A stretch of DNA of 64,000 bases from Chryseobacterium koreense CCUG 49689 (lineage in GTDB: Bacteria; Bacteroidota; Bacteroidia; Flavobacteriales; Weeksellaceae). Of the stretch, positions 53,086 through 61,220 are shown one piece after another. The number at the start of each line of letters is the position of its first letter. Position 1 is the stretch's first letter. The notes below the pieces were generated by a model, which did not search any database, was not told the origin of the DNA, and worked only from the letters and a program-made list of their open reading frames with translations. Made by a program: the position numbers and the translations under genes. Location: NCBI RefSeq assembly GCF_001045435.1, contig NZ_LFNG01000006.1:62001-126000 (forward strand). Direction: 5' to 3'.

Positions 53086-53532
53086 ATGAAATCAATTTCC
53101 GCCCTACTTATTTTTCTTATTGTCACCAGTTGTGAAGTGCTGCCGCTGAATTCCCCGGCTTCGGGAAATTATCCCAAACAGTCGACCAACAATACCTCCA
53201 ATGAAAGTAAAGAATTTGCAGATTTGATGGCGTCGGACAAAATTGACAAAAAGAAAGTAACCGCGCAAGTATTGACTTATTTGCTGAACGACACGGACCC
53301 AAAAGACACCAAAACCGCCGCCGTGATTACCAATGAATCGAATTGTGATATCATTGTGCGACTGGTGGGAACCCAAAACAACAAGTTTTACAATCTCCCC
53401 GTTTCAAAAAACAGCAAGAACCAGTTCGTCATTGAAAAAGGAGGATATACCCTGAATTCCAATGTTTGCGGGGCAAAATACTATTCGCAAAAAATCATCG
53501 TGGAACCGCTGATTATTACGCTTTCAAACTGA
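53086..53532 (+). CDS. Small lipoprotein, DUF6759-like
   Basis: The 148-residue product has a short lipoprotein signal with lipobox VTSC (Cys16). A Ser/Asn/Thr-rich spacer leads to a beta-rich domain (~80-148) containing NESNCDIIVRLVG, FYNLPVSKNSKNQFVIEKGGYTLNSNVCGAKYYSQK. The two cysteines of this domain (NCD, VCG) may form a disulfide. The pattern resembles DUF6759 proteins of Chryseobacterium, recalled from memory. The function is unknown. It ends 2 bp from the convergent transporter gene. Confidence 0.7.
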   Translation: MKSISALLIFLIVTSCEVLPLNSPASGNYPKQSTNNTSNESKEFADLMASDKIDKKKVTAQVLTYLLNDTDPKDTKTAAVITNESNCDIIVRLVGTQNNKFYNLPVSKNSKNQFVIEKGGYTLNSNVCGAKYYSQKIIVEPLIITLSN

Positions 53533-53534
53533 TT

Positions 53535-54764
53535 CTACTGATTGGCAGGTTTCATTTTTGATTTTAATACGAACGATAATCCGAATCCAATGGTAATCAA
53601 GGCTAATCCAACGGCAAAAGAATAAACCGAGGCGCCTTTTGGAAATGCATCTTTCAACAGAGCCGTGATCTGTGGCCCCAAAATTCCGCCAATTCCCCAA
53701 GCTGTTAAAGTGGCTCCATAAACAGGTGCCATTAACCCTGCTCCAAAACGCTCCCTGATCAACGATGGCAAAACCCCGAAACCGCCACCATAGCAAAGCA
53801 AAACAATGCAAACTCCTGCAGAAAAAATCAAGGTGTTTTGAGTGAAAATGAGCATCACGAAAACAACAATTTGAATAAAAAAGATCAGCCGAAAAGTTGA
53901 AATCCTACCGAATCTGTCAGAAATTCCGCCCCAGAGAAACCTTCCAAATCCATTAAATAAAGCACTCACGGCAATTAAAGTCGCACCACTTTTTTCAAGA
54001 ATTTGCGGATCGGAAACTCCGGAAGCTTTCATCAAATCCTGAAGTAGCGGCGACTGAAATGAAAGGAAAATCATTCCCGCCACAATATTGAACATAAAAA
54101 TCAACCAAATCAGGATATAATTAGATTTTAATAGGACAGCAAAAATATTCGGCTTGTGGCTTTTCTCAATTTCCACTGCTTTAAAATCGCCTAGACTTAA
54201 AGCGAAAAAAGGCAGAAGAACCAGCAAAACAATTCCGCTCCACAAAAAAACTTTTGCCAAATCACCGTGAAAGAAATCCAGAAAAAAAGGAGCTAAAATT
54301 TTTGACATTACAAACGCGCCCAATCCAAATCCCATCACGACCATTCCCGTCACAATCCCCTGCTTTTCAGGAAAAATCCGAGAGACCGCTGCAACCGGTG
54401 TCACATAAGCCAGACCCAAACCAAACCCTCCAATAATTCCAAAACCCAAATAAAGCAACATCAACGAACCCGCCCTTAAACCAAAGTAAGTGACCATATA
54501 TCCCAATCCATAAAGGACAACTCCCGTGAAAGCAAGTCGGCGCGCACCATATTTTTCGATCTGGGTTCCCGCCCATGCTGCAGTAAACCCCAACATCAGA
54601 ATGGATAAACTAAACGCCCATGCTGTCTGCGAATGGGACCAACCGAAAGAATCGGCGATCGGTTTCTGAAAAAAACTCCATGAATAAACAGTCCCTAAAC
54701 CAAGATGCGTAAATGTGGCGGCAATTGCGACGAACCATCTGCGCGGATTTTCACTTTTCGACAT
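53535..54764 (-). CDS. Major facilitator transporter, oxalate:formate antiporter (OFA)-like family
   Basis: This 409-residue transporter has twelve predicted helices. The start WFVAIAATFTHLGLGTVYSWSFFQKPIADSFGWSHSQTAWAFS and the repeated FPEKQGIVTGMVVMGFGLGAFV motif are typical of the OFA family, whose characterised members exchange oxalate and formate or import monocarboxylates. The loop after helix 2 (GTQIEKYGARRLA) is the MFS signature. It is divergent from nirK with a 343-bp gap. Whether it carries an anion linked to nitrite metabolism is only a guess from position. Confidence 0.85.
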   Translation of the reverse strand: MSKSENPRRWFVAIAATFTHLGLGTVYSWSFFQKPIADSFGWSHSQTAWAFSLSILMLGFTAAWAGTQIEKYGARRLAFTGVVLYGLGYMVTYFGLRAGSLMLLYLGFGIIGGFGLGLAYVTPVAAVSRIFPEKQGIVTGMVVMGFGLGAFVMSKILAPFFLDFFHGDLAKVFLWSGIVLLVLLPFFALSLGDFKAVEIEKSHKPNIFAVLLKSNYILIWLIFMFNIVAGMIFLSFQSPLLQDLMKASGVSDPQILEKSGATLIAVSALFNGFGRFLWGGISDRFGRISTFRLIFFIQIVVFVMLIFTQNTLIFSAGVCIVLLCYGGGFGVLPSLIRERFGAGLMAPVYGATLTAWGIGGILGPQITALLKDAFPKGASVYSFAVGLALITIGFGLSFVLKSKMKPANQ

Positions 54765-55044
54765 TTTTAGGATTTAAAGCACGAAGATAAGAACCGTGCT
54801 TTTCTTGCAGTAAAATCGGGTACTGATATATAGCAGGAAAAATTTACTTTTGAAAATTATGCATTGTGGCAAGACCAGAAATTGCGGGTAAAAACTTCTG
54901 CACTTTTTTTAAAAACATTCAAATCAAACCATCCAGAGAGCGTTCCGCGAAAATATTAAGAAATTTCCCTACATTTAGCCTTTATAAATTCACAGCTCCG
55001 GTCTGATAAATCTCATACCATTAAATTTTAAACTGAATTTTAAT
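54765..55044. other. Divergent intergenic region between the transporter and nirK
   Basis: About 280 bases with no coding frame recognised. It contains the upstream regions of both units. The only strong element found in the gap is the palindrome at 55045-55062 next to nirK. Confidence 0.4.
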
Positions 55045-55062
55045 TAGGATATTTTTGTCCTA
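55045..55062. promoter_or_regulatory. Operator-like palindrome covering the nirK -7 box
   Basis: TAGGATA-TTTT-TGTCCTA is an 18-bp inverted repeat with one mismatch. The TATTTTTG at 55050-55057 inside it fits the TAnnTTTG -7 box, 50 bp before the start codon. A protein bound here would block the promoter, so repression relieved by nitric oxide or nitrite is a plausible reading. Confidence 0.6.
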
Positions 55063-55107
55063 TTAAAAATAGAGTAAGAAAATTAAAATAATTAAACCGA
55101 AAATTAA

Positions 55108-56136
55108 ATGAAAAAGATTGTGTCTATTTTGGCCGTTGGTTTACTGACGCTCCAAGCATGCAAGCAAAATCCTAGCGAATCCTCATCTGCGAATTCTGCG
55201 ATTGACATGAAAGTAAGCGGCGAAACCGAAACCCAAAAAGTAACTGCACCGCCGTTTGTACCCGCTCCAGTTGGTGACCGTGCTGCGAAAAAAGTAATTG
55301 TGCACCTGGAAGCAACCGAGGAAGAAGGTGAACTTGCAGACGGTGTAACCTACAAATTCTGGACTTTTAACCACACTGTTCCGGGAACTTTCATCAGAGT
55401 AAGAGTGGGTGACGAAGTGGAACTTCACCTTAAAAACAATTCAAACAGCGTAATGCCACACAATATAGACCTTCATGCTGTAAATGGTCCGGGTGGAGGT
55501 GCTGAAGCAACCAACGTGGCTCCGGGAAAAACAGCTATTTTCAATTTCAAAGCATTGAATCCGGGACTTTATGTGTACCACTGTGCGGCAGCTCCAGTTC
55601 CAATGCACATCGCAAACGGAATGTACGGGATGATTTTGGTGGAACCAGAAGGCGGACTGCCAAAAGTGGATAGAGAATACTATATCATGCAGGGTGAGTT
55701 TTATACCAAAGGAAAAACAGATGAAAAAGGACTTCAGGAATTTGACCAAGACAAAGGAATTGACGAAAAGCCAACCTATGTAGTCTTCAACGGTAAGAAA
55801 AATGCTTTGATGGGCGCTAATGAACTTCAGGCAAAAGTGGGCGAAACCGTGCGTCTGTTCGTAGGAAACGGCGGACCCAACCTGGCTTCTTCTTTCCACG
55901 TGATCGGCGAAATCTTCGACAGAGTTAGGATAGAAGGCGGAAGCAAAATCAATGAAAATGTGCAAACTACTTTGATTCCAGCAGGAGGTGCTGTGATGGT
56001 GGAATTCAAAGTGGAAGAACCAGGAGAATACATTTTGGTAGACCACTCCATTTTCCGAGCATTCAACAAAGGTGCGATAGGAAAATTAAAAGTGACCGGA
56101 GAAAAAAATCCGAAAGTCTATAATAAGATTCAATAA
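55108..56136 (+). CDS. nirK: Copper-containing nitrite reductase, lipoprotein
   Basis: NirK reduces nitrite to nitric oxide. All copper ligands are visible: type 1 His118, Cys159, His167 and Met172 ([27 protein letters not shown]), and type 2 His123, His158 and His313 (VDHSIF). The catalytic Asp121 and His264 (SSFHVIG) are also present. The 342-residue protein is a lipoprotein (lipobox LQAC, Cys18), probably anchored to a membrane facing the periplasm. It has two cupredoxin domains and no C-terminal cytochrome or extra cupredoxin. It leads an operon with nirV and an SCO gene. No nitric oxide reductase is visible in the window. Confidence 0.95.
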   Translation: MKKIVSILAVGLLTLQACKQNPSESSSANSAIDMKVSGETETQKVTAPPFVPAPVGDRAAKKVIVHLEATEEEGELADGVTYKFWTFNHTVPGTFIRVRVGDEVELHLKNNSNSVMPHNIDLHAVNGPGGGAEATNVAPGKTAIFNFKALNPGLYVYHCAAAPVPMHIANGMYGMILVEPEGGLPKVDREYYIMQGEFYTKGKTDEKGLQEFDQDKGIDEKPTYVVFNGKKNALMGANELQAKVGETVRLFVGNGGPNLASSFHVIGEIFDRVRIEGGSKINENVQTTLIPAGGAVMVEFKVEEPGEYILVDHSIFRAFNKGAIGKLKVTGEKNPKVYNKIQ

Positions 56137-56174
56137 TTTATTTAGTTAGTTTTTGTTTATAAAAAGATTCCATT

Positions 56175-57011
56175 ATGATTAAGATATTACATATATTATT
56201 GATTATCAGTGGAATCTTTTTTATTTCATGCAAAGAAAAACCGCAGGCATCCTCTGAAGACTTCACTTTTCAAAACCAAAAGGAAGAAGCGATCCATCCC
56301 GACGTAAAAATGATTTCCATTAAAGGAGGAAAATACCAACCTTTTTATGGAAAACAGGACAGCTTGATTTTGGTAAAGGATTTCCAGATCGATGAAAGAC
56401 CTGTCACCAATGCAGAATTTCTGGATTTTGTGAAGAAAAACCCAAAATGGAAACGAAGTCATGTGAAAACGGTTTTCGCAGATTCCACCTATCTGAAGAA
56501 TTGGAAAGACGACGAGACTTTAGGCGCTGATATGAACCCAGATGCTCCGGTCACTTTCGTTTCCTGGTTCGCCGCAAAAGCTTACGCAAAAAGCGCCGGG
56601 AAAAGATTGCCTACCATTGACGAATGGGAATTTGTGGCAATGGCCGATGAAACCTCGCCGAACGCCAGAAAAAAACCATCCTACTCTTCAGACATCATCA
56701 AGCAGTATGAAGTGAAATTCAAGGAAAAAAACCCGGTAAAACAGTCGAAACCTAATTATTACGGCGTTTACAATATGTTTGATCTGGTTTGGGAATGGAC
56801 CGGCGATTTCAATTCGGTGCTTACCACAAACGATTCGAGAACAGCGGAATATGATGACAAAGGCCTGTTTTGTGCAAGTGCAGCAACCACTTCCACCGAT
56901 ATTTTGAATTATGCCTCTTTTATGAGATACGCTTTCCGGCAAAGTTTGAATGCCAATTACACCGTTGCGAATCTCGGCTTCAGGTGTGCAAAAGACCTGA
57001 CGATAAAATGA
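56175..57011 (+). CDS. nirV: Formylglycine-generating-enzyme-fold lipoprotein (NirV-like)
   Basis: The 278-residue lipoprotein (lipobox FISC, Cys20) has the FGE-sulfatase (SUMF1) fold: MISIKGGKYQPFYG, IDERPVTNAEFLDFVKK, DAPVTFVSWFAAKAYAKSAGKRLPTIDEWEFVAMAD, YNMFDLVWEWTGDF and NLGFRCAKD at the end. Proteins of this fold beside nirK are called NirV; their function is not settled. The copper-binding Cys pair of true FGEs is not evident, so sulfatase activation is unlikely. It lies 38 bp after nirK. Confidence 0.85.
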   Translation: MIKILHILLIISGIFFISCKEKPQASSEDFTFQNQKEEAIHPDVKMISIKGGKYQPFYGKQDSLILVKDFQIDERPVTNAEFLDFVKKNPKWKRSHVKTVFADSTYLKNWKDDETLGADMNPDAPVTFVSWFAAKAYAKSAGKRLPTIDEWEFVAMADETSPNARKKPSYSSDIIKQYEVKFKEKNPVKQSKPNYYGVYNMFDLVWEWTGDFNSVLTTNDSRTAEYDDKGLFCASAATTSTDILNYASFMRYAFRQSLNANYTVANLGFRCAKDLTIK

Positions 57012-57117
57012 CAACGCTATTTCGTTAAACATCAAGGCCTTGAAAGACATAAAAATCAGTGTTGCAACTGTTCTTAACAACTTGAGTTCCTTAATGGTAA
57101 AAACTTTAAGTCAAAAA

Positions 57118-57690
57118 ATGAAAAACTTCCTTTTAATTCTGTTGGCTTTCTTCGCCATTCTTTCCTGCCAAAAAGAAGAGCAAACTCCGGTGGCCAAAAA
57201 AACTACCGATTCCATTTTCTACCTCGATTCCCAATGGAAAAACCAGGATGGAAAAACCATCCACCTGAAAGATTTAAAGGGAAAAAACCTGGCAATCGTG
57301 ATGATTTTCACGAGCTGTAAAACTTCTTGCCCGCTTTTGGTAGCCGACATGAAGAAGGTTTATAATCAATTGGACAAAAGCAAAATCAAGAATACCAACC
57401 TTGTCCTCATCTCCATTGACCCCATAAACGACACTCCGGAAGTTCTGAAAAAATTCGCACAAGATAGAAATATTTACGGCGACCCGTGGACTTTCCTGGT
57501 AAGCGATGATGAATCGATTCGCGAGTTTGCCAATGTTCTTGCTGTAAAATACAAACAGATTTCCCCTATTGAATTCTCCCATTCTAATCTGATTACCATT
57601 TTTGACCGAAACGGAGAAATGGTGGACCAGCAAGAAGGAGCCGGCGTGAACTCAGATGCCATTGCGAAAAAACTCAATGAACTGAACTGA
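57118..57690 (+). CDS. SCO1/SenC-family copper chaperone, lipoprotein
   Basis: The 190-residue lipoprotein has lipobox AILSC (Cys17) and a thioredoxin-like fold with the CxxxC copper motif in FTSCKTSCPLLVADM. The partner His sits in IEFSHSNLITIFD, and LVLISIDPINDTPEVLKKF is typical of the family. SCO proteins load copper into cytochrome oxidase; one in a nirK operon is more likely to serve NirK copper loading or the respiratory chain around it (inference). The start at 57118 is chosen because the lipoprotein signal begins there, although the frame runs open from 57040. Confidence 0.9.
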   Translation: MKNFLLILLAFFAILSCQKEEQTPVAKKTTDSIFYLDSQWKNQDGKTIHLKDLKGKNLAIVMIFTSCKTSCPLLVADMKKVYNQLDKSKIKNTNLVLISIDPINDTPEVLKKFAQDRNIYGDPWTFLVSDDESIREFANVLAVKYKQISPIEFSHSNLITIFDRNGEMVDQQEGAGVNSDAIAKKLNELN

Positions 57691-57706
57691 CCACTCCCCT
57701 TAAAAG

Positions 57707-57736
57707 AAAAACGGCTGCAATCAAATGCAGCCGTTT
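57707..57736. terminator. Terminator after the nir operon
   Basis: AAACGGCTGCA/TGCAGCCGTTT (57709-57719 with 57726-57736) forms an 11-bp perfect stem with a 6-base loop. The T-rich side is better on the minus strand, so it probably serves both convergent units. Confidence 0.82.
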
Positions 57737-57753
57737 CAATTTGTTCAGAAAGT

Positions 57754-58440
57754 TTATTTTTTGATAAATTTAAACTCTTTCATTTCGGAATTCGAACTCA
57801 TTACCTTCAGCACATAAACTCCTGGAGGTAAATCTTTTACAATCACTTTTTTTCCAAAATTCTGGGACTTAACCAATTGTCCGTTGCTGTTGAAAACATT
57901 TACGCTATTCACCTGCTCCACACCGGAGATAGTAATCACATCTGCCACTGGATTTGGAAAAATTTGGATTTTAGTGATGGTGGAATGATCCACTGACAAT
58001 CCCGAAGAATGCACATCACCTGTAAGCACAGAATTTCCGGTGGAGAGATTTCCTCCGCACTCCCCGTTGGTCACCGCGGTATTTTCAACCCAGGTTCCAA
58101 AACTATTACTTGGCGGGTTTGTTGCCAAATTATTTCCCGTTGAATTATAGTAAAGCAAAAAAGTACTTGCGAAATCTCCATTTCCGCTATCGGCTATGAT
58201 CTCCCACCGGGTAAGCATATTATTCCACTGGATTTTTAATTCGCAGGTTCCTATTCCTCCACAATCTTGTGCGCCATCAACCGGAGTTGTAATGTAAATT
58301 TTCTTGTTCTGCGCGTCTGTTCCCGTGTTGTTGAAAACAAAATTTTGGTCATCGAGCAATCCGTGACAACCGTTAAAGGTTATTTGGGAAAACACGAAAC
58401 TGCTCATCAACAAAAATAAGGGGATAAATTTTGTATTCAT
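57754..58440 (-). CDS. Small secreted protein with T9SS type A sorting domain
   Basis: The 228-residue product has a signal peptide ending near FVFSQ (~19). A Cys-containing domain of ~120 residues follows (FNGCHGLLDDQNFVF, GAQDCGGIGTCELKIQWNN, NGECGGNLS; the cysteines suggest disulfides). The T9SS CTD at ~155-228 has IQIFPNPVADVITI and GVYVLKVMSS, ending KEFKFIKK. I do not recognise the N-terminal domain. It lies 4 bp after the collar-domain gene on the same strand, so the two are co-expressed. A surface adhesin role is possible but not shown. Confidence 0.8.
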   Translation of the reverse strand: MNTKFIPLFLLMSSFVFSQITFNGCHGLLDDQNFVFNNTGTDAQNKKIYITTPVDGAQDCGGIGTCELKIQWNNMLTRWEIIADSGNGDFASTFLLYYNSTGNNLATNPPSNSFGTWVENTAVTNGECGGNLSTGNSVLTGDVHSSGLSVDHSTITKIQIFPNPVADVITISGVEQVNSVNVFNSNGQLVKSQNFGKKVIVKDLPPGVYVLKVMSSNSEMKEFKFIKK

Positions 58441-58444
58441 GACC

Positions 58445-59035
58445 TTATGGATGAGAAGGATAAACTCCCTGAAGAGCGATGATACATTTCAGCGCTAAAT
58501 AGGGTTGGATATTCGTGTGCGGCTGACCTGCACCTGCCGGATTCACCATGGTGGCTTTCATGGTGGTATTTGCTGTGGCGTCGGAATATTCTTTATCGAG
58601 CAGTTTGGTGTTTGCAGGCAATGCATTGGTCGGGACATTCTGATTTCCTTCCGAAGTTACCGCATTAACGGTATGACTATGAGCAGGCATTTCATTTTGC
58701 GTCAGTGTAACACTCTCTACTCCACCAACTTGTCCTTGAATATAATTTGATAAACCGGGACCTTGTCCGTTATGCACCAAAACTCTTCCCCGCATATCTG
58801 GTAATGCAAAAGTGGTGGTTCCATTACCCCCGTAAGTTGTTCCCAAAAGAGAAAATAACGCGGTATTTTGTGCAATCGACATAATCTGTCCGTTACATTC
58901 GGCCCATCCAACCGGAGCAAAGTTAAACGCCACGAAAGCAATTTGTCCGATAAACGGTTCAGTAGCTTGCGCTTTCATCGATAGTGGTGATGAAAAAGCG
59001 GCCATCAACAAGGCCGCAAAGAAAAATTTTCTCAT
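58445..59035 (-). CDS. Secreted phage-tail-collar (microcystin-dependent-protein) domain protein
   Basis: This 196-residue protein has a tail collar domain: FIGQIAFVAFNFAPVGWAECNGQIMSIAQNTALFSLLGTTYGGNGTTTFALPDMRGRVLVHNGQGPGLS, then VGGVESVTLTQNEMPAHSHTV, and the closing PHTNIQPYLALKCIIALQG. This is the fold of phage tail fibre collar and MdpB-type proteins. Unusually for a phage part, it begins with a clear signal peptide (MRKFFFAALLMAAFSSPLSMKAQA). No other phage genes are nearby, and its operon partner is a T9SS cargo. It is therefore probably a cellular exported protein. Confidence 0.85.
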   Translation of the reverse strand: MRKFFFAALLMAAFSSPLSMKAQATEPFIGQIAFVAFNFAPVGWAECNGQIMSIAQNTALFSLLGTTYGGNGTTTFALPDMRGRVLVHNGQGPGLSNYIQGQVGGVESVTLTQNEMPAHSHTVNAVTSEGNQNVPTNALPANTKLLDKEYSDATANTTMKATMVNPAGAGQPHTNIQPYLALKCIIALQGVYPSHP

Positions 59036-59307
59036 AGTCTTTAGTTTTTAATGTTAAAAATATTGAATCAGACACGTACCCCTCGGTAAAAGAGCCTATC
59101 TATAAATTCAAAGTTACAAAGCTATGAATATAAAACTCTAAATATTAAAGTTAATTTTTTGTTAATTTATCAAACTTACCATGTTTATGCTTAAGTAAAA
59201 GCAATTAAACACCGGAATTGTAAGGAAAACAGCGAAATGGCGAATCCATAATGAAGAAGCGGTATTAAACGTAATCCATTGAAAATACGATGGCAGGATC
59301 CAATCAA
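59036..59307. other. Intergenic stretch upstream of the collar gene
   Basis: About 270 AT-rich bases between two leftward genes. No coding frame, tRNA or repeat was recognised; the promoter of the collar/T9SS pair should be here, but no convincing -7 box was found. Confidence 0.4.
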
Positions 59308-60411
59308 CTATTTTGGGAGATTTTCCTTAAAATCATCAATCCGCCAATCGGTTCCAGCATTTCCTTTTTCCATTTTCTCTTTGGCATAAAGCCTGAAATC
59401 GTTTTCGGTTTTGTCTAAAAGGTAATCATAAGGTCCCACTGATGAAATCAATTTCACCAAAACCGGCGAAATCTCCAGACAGATAAATAATCCTAAGATA
59501 AATGATGCGGCAAGTCCGATGATCGCGGAGCTTTTTCCGAGTTCATCCAACGCCTGAAGCCTCGCAGCAAATCCATTGAATCGGTCTTCGAAGGTCTCGG
59601 TTTTGTTCCTTTCCGTTTCGATATTGGTGTACACTTTTGAAATTTCTTGGTCCAAATATTTCAATCTTGGAGCCATCGACTTCTGATAGTCTTCCAAATC
59701 GTGGCGGCGCTGTTCCTTCAGTTCGGATTTTCTTTTGGCATTGGTTCCAAATCCGACTTTCCCTGAAGTCAAACCCGACTGTTTCCCTAGAATTTCTTTT
59801 TCCAGTTCCACCGCTGCCGAATCATATGCTTTTTGGTAATCACCAATTTTGGTCTGGATCTGTTTCTTTTCCGTCTCAAAAGGACCGGATTGCTGCAGGA
59901 TCCTGCTGTTCATTTCCGCCTGAAGCTGGGTTTTGTTTCTTTGGATAATGGTGTTCAGCTGCTTATTCACTTCCTTCTCGAAAATCTTTAATTCCAACGG
60001 TTTCGAAATAATGATTCCTAAAAACGCCGCCAAAATCAATCTCGGAATTGCCATTAAAATCTGATTCCACCAAGTTCCGGTCTTTTTTATGGAGGAAACA
60101 ATATAGCGGTCCAGGTTGAAGATCATCAAACCCCACAGCATTGCAAATCCCACAGAAATCCATGCATCATCGAAAACGGTAAACATCGCATATCCTGCCG
60201 AAAGCGTGGCAAAGACTGCGGTGAACAAAACGATTCCACCAATGCCTGCAAACTTGTTCCATTCACTTGGAGTTTTTCTTAAAATATGAATATTTCCGCC
60301 TGAACAGATCATCAGAAATTTCTGAAACCAGTTCATTTTTTGATTGGCGTTAATTGGATTGATTTTTTGAGGTCTCATTTTCTGAAAAATTGAATTAAAC
60401 AATTCGTCCAT
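59308..60411 (-). CDS. DUF4407 family membrane protein
   Basis: The 367-residue protein belongs to DUF4407. After a soluble N-terminus come four hydrophobic helices in two groups (GIGGIVLFTAVFATLSAGYAMF, WISVGFAMLWGLMIFNLDRYIVSSI, then IPRLILAAFLGIIISKPLEL, and late GLAASFILGLFICLEISPVLVKLIS). Between the third and last helix lies a ~140-residue charged coiled coil (EKEVNKQLNTIIQRNKTQL to KTETFEDRF). The function is unknown in the family. The gene stands alone. Confidence 0.88.
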   Translation of the reverse strand: MDELFNSIFQKMRPQKINPINANQKMNWFQKFLMICSGGNIHILRKTPSEWNKFAGIGGIVLFTAVFATLSAGYAMFTVFDDAWISVGFAMLWGLMIFNLDRYIVSSIKKTGTWWNQILMAIPRLILAAFLGIIISKPLELKIFEKEVNKQLNTIIQRNKTQLQAEMNSRILQQSGPFETEKKQIQTKIGDYQKAYDSAAVELEKEILGKQSGLTSGKVGFGTNAKRKSELKEQRRHDLEDYQKSMAPRLKYLDQEISKVYTNIETERNKTETFEDRFNGFAARLQALDELGKSSAIIGLAASFILGLFICLEISPVLVKLISSVGPYDYLLDKTENDFRLYAKEKMEKGNAGTDWRIDDFKENLPK

Positions 60412-60520
60412 TAAAACGCAACAATGTTACAGATAGTATTGGGTTATGCAAAGTAAATTGGTTGTAAGATTTCTGTAAAATCAATTTACAATTCAAAGCC
60501 CTGCAATTGTGGCGATTATC

Positions 60521-61075
60521 TTATTTCAGTCGATCGGGATTTTCTTTCAGGAAACTTTCCCATCCCGTGTAATTTTTATCTGTGGCAATACTTCCCATAT
60601 TGAAATGGTGGCACACCGCTACCGCCAAACCATCGGAAGCATCGAGATATTTCGTGGGAAACTCAGCTAATCTTAAAAGATTTTTTAACATTCCTGCGAC
60701 TTGCTCTTTACTGGCATTTCCGTTTCCTGTGATTGCCATTTTCACTTTTTTCGGGGAATATTCTGTAATTGGGATATTTCGGTGCAAACTTGCGGCCATT
60801 GCAACACCTTGTGCCCTGCCTAACTTCAACATAGACTGCACGTTTTTTCCAAAGAAGGGAGCTTCCAGCGCCACTTCATCGGGATGAAACTCATCGATCA
60901 AAGATAAGGTTCGTTCAAAAATATATTTAAGTTTGGTTTCGTGGTTGGGATATTTTTTCAGAATCAGTTCGTGGATGGAAACCAGTTCCATGTTGTTTCC
61001 TTTTACAGAAATAATCCCAAATCCCATCACCGCAGTTCCCGGATCGATTCCTAAAATAATTTTTTCGGTTTGCAT
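60521..61075 (-). CDS. ruvC: Crossover junction endodeoxyribonuclease RuvC
   Basis: RuvC resolves Holliday junctions with RuvAB by dual nicking. The RNase H-like fold shows Asp11 in LGIDPGTAVMGFG, Glu71 in VALEAPFFGKN, and the pair Asp145/Asp148 in YLDASDGLAVAVCHH. The 184-residue length is typical. The start at 61075 follows a good promoter. Confidence 0.95.
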   Translation of the reverse strand: MQTEKIILGIDPGTAVMGFGIISVKGNNMELVSIHELILKKYPNHETKLKYIFERTLSLIDEFHPDEVALEAPFFGKNVQSMLKLGRAQGVAMAASLHRNIPITEYSPKKVKMAITGNGNASKEQVAGMLKNLLRLAEFPTKYLDASDGLAVAVCHHFNMGSIATDKNYTGWESFLKENPDRLK

Positions 61076-61079
61076 TTGG

Positions 61080-61110
61080 CAAAATTAAGGAATTAGGAAT
61101 TGAGCGCAAC
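61080..61110 (-). promoter_or_regulatory. Promoter of ruvC
   Basis: On the minus strand GTTG (61110-61107), a 19-base spacer and TAATTTTG (61087-61080) match the flavobacterial promoter with one change. The -7 box lies only a few bases from the start codon, so the mRNA is leaderless or nearly so. Confidence 0.7.
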
Positions 61111-61127
61111 TTGAAATTTTAAAAGGA

Positions 61128-61160
61128 AGAATCAGCATTTCTAAAAAGAATGCTGATTCT
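61128..61160 (-). terminator. Hairpin after the outer-membrane receptor gene
   Basis: A 12-bp perfect stem (61128-61139 with 61149-61160) encloses a 9-base loop. On the minus strand it is followed by CCTTTTAAAATTT, a weak T-tract, so termination is likely but not certain. Confidence 0.65.
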
Positions 61161-61220
61161 AAGGAGAACAATAAAATTTAAATTTGATATGAGTTTTGAA
61201 ATTTCAGTCCTTTTCTTCGG

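Noticed and set aside
55108-56136. nirK as a laccase-like multicopper oxidase
   Set aside because: The exact ligand pattern of type 1 and type 2 copper sites, with the catalytic Asp and His of nitrite reductase and only two cupredoxin domains, supports NirK.
58445-59035. A prophage remnant indicated by the tail collar domain
   Set aside because: There are no other phage genes around, a Sec signal peptide is present, and the operon partner is a T9SS cargo.
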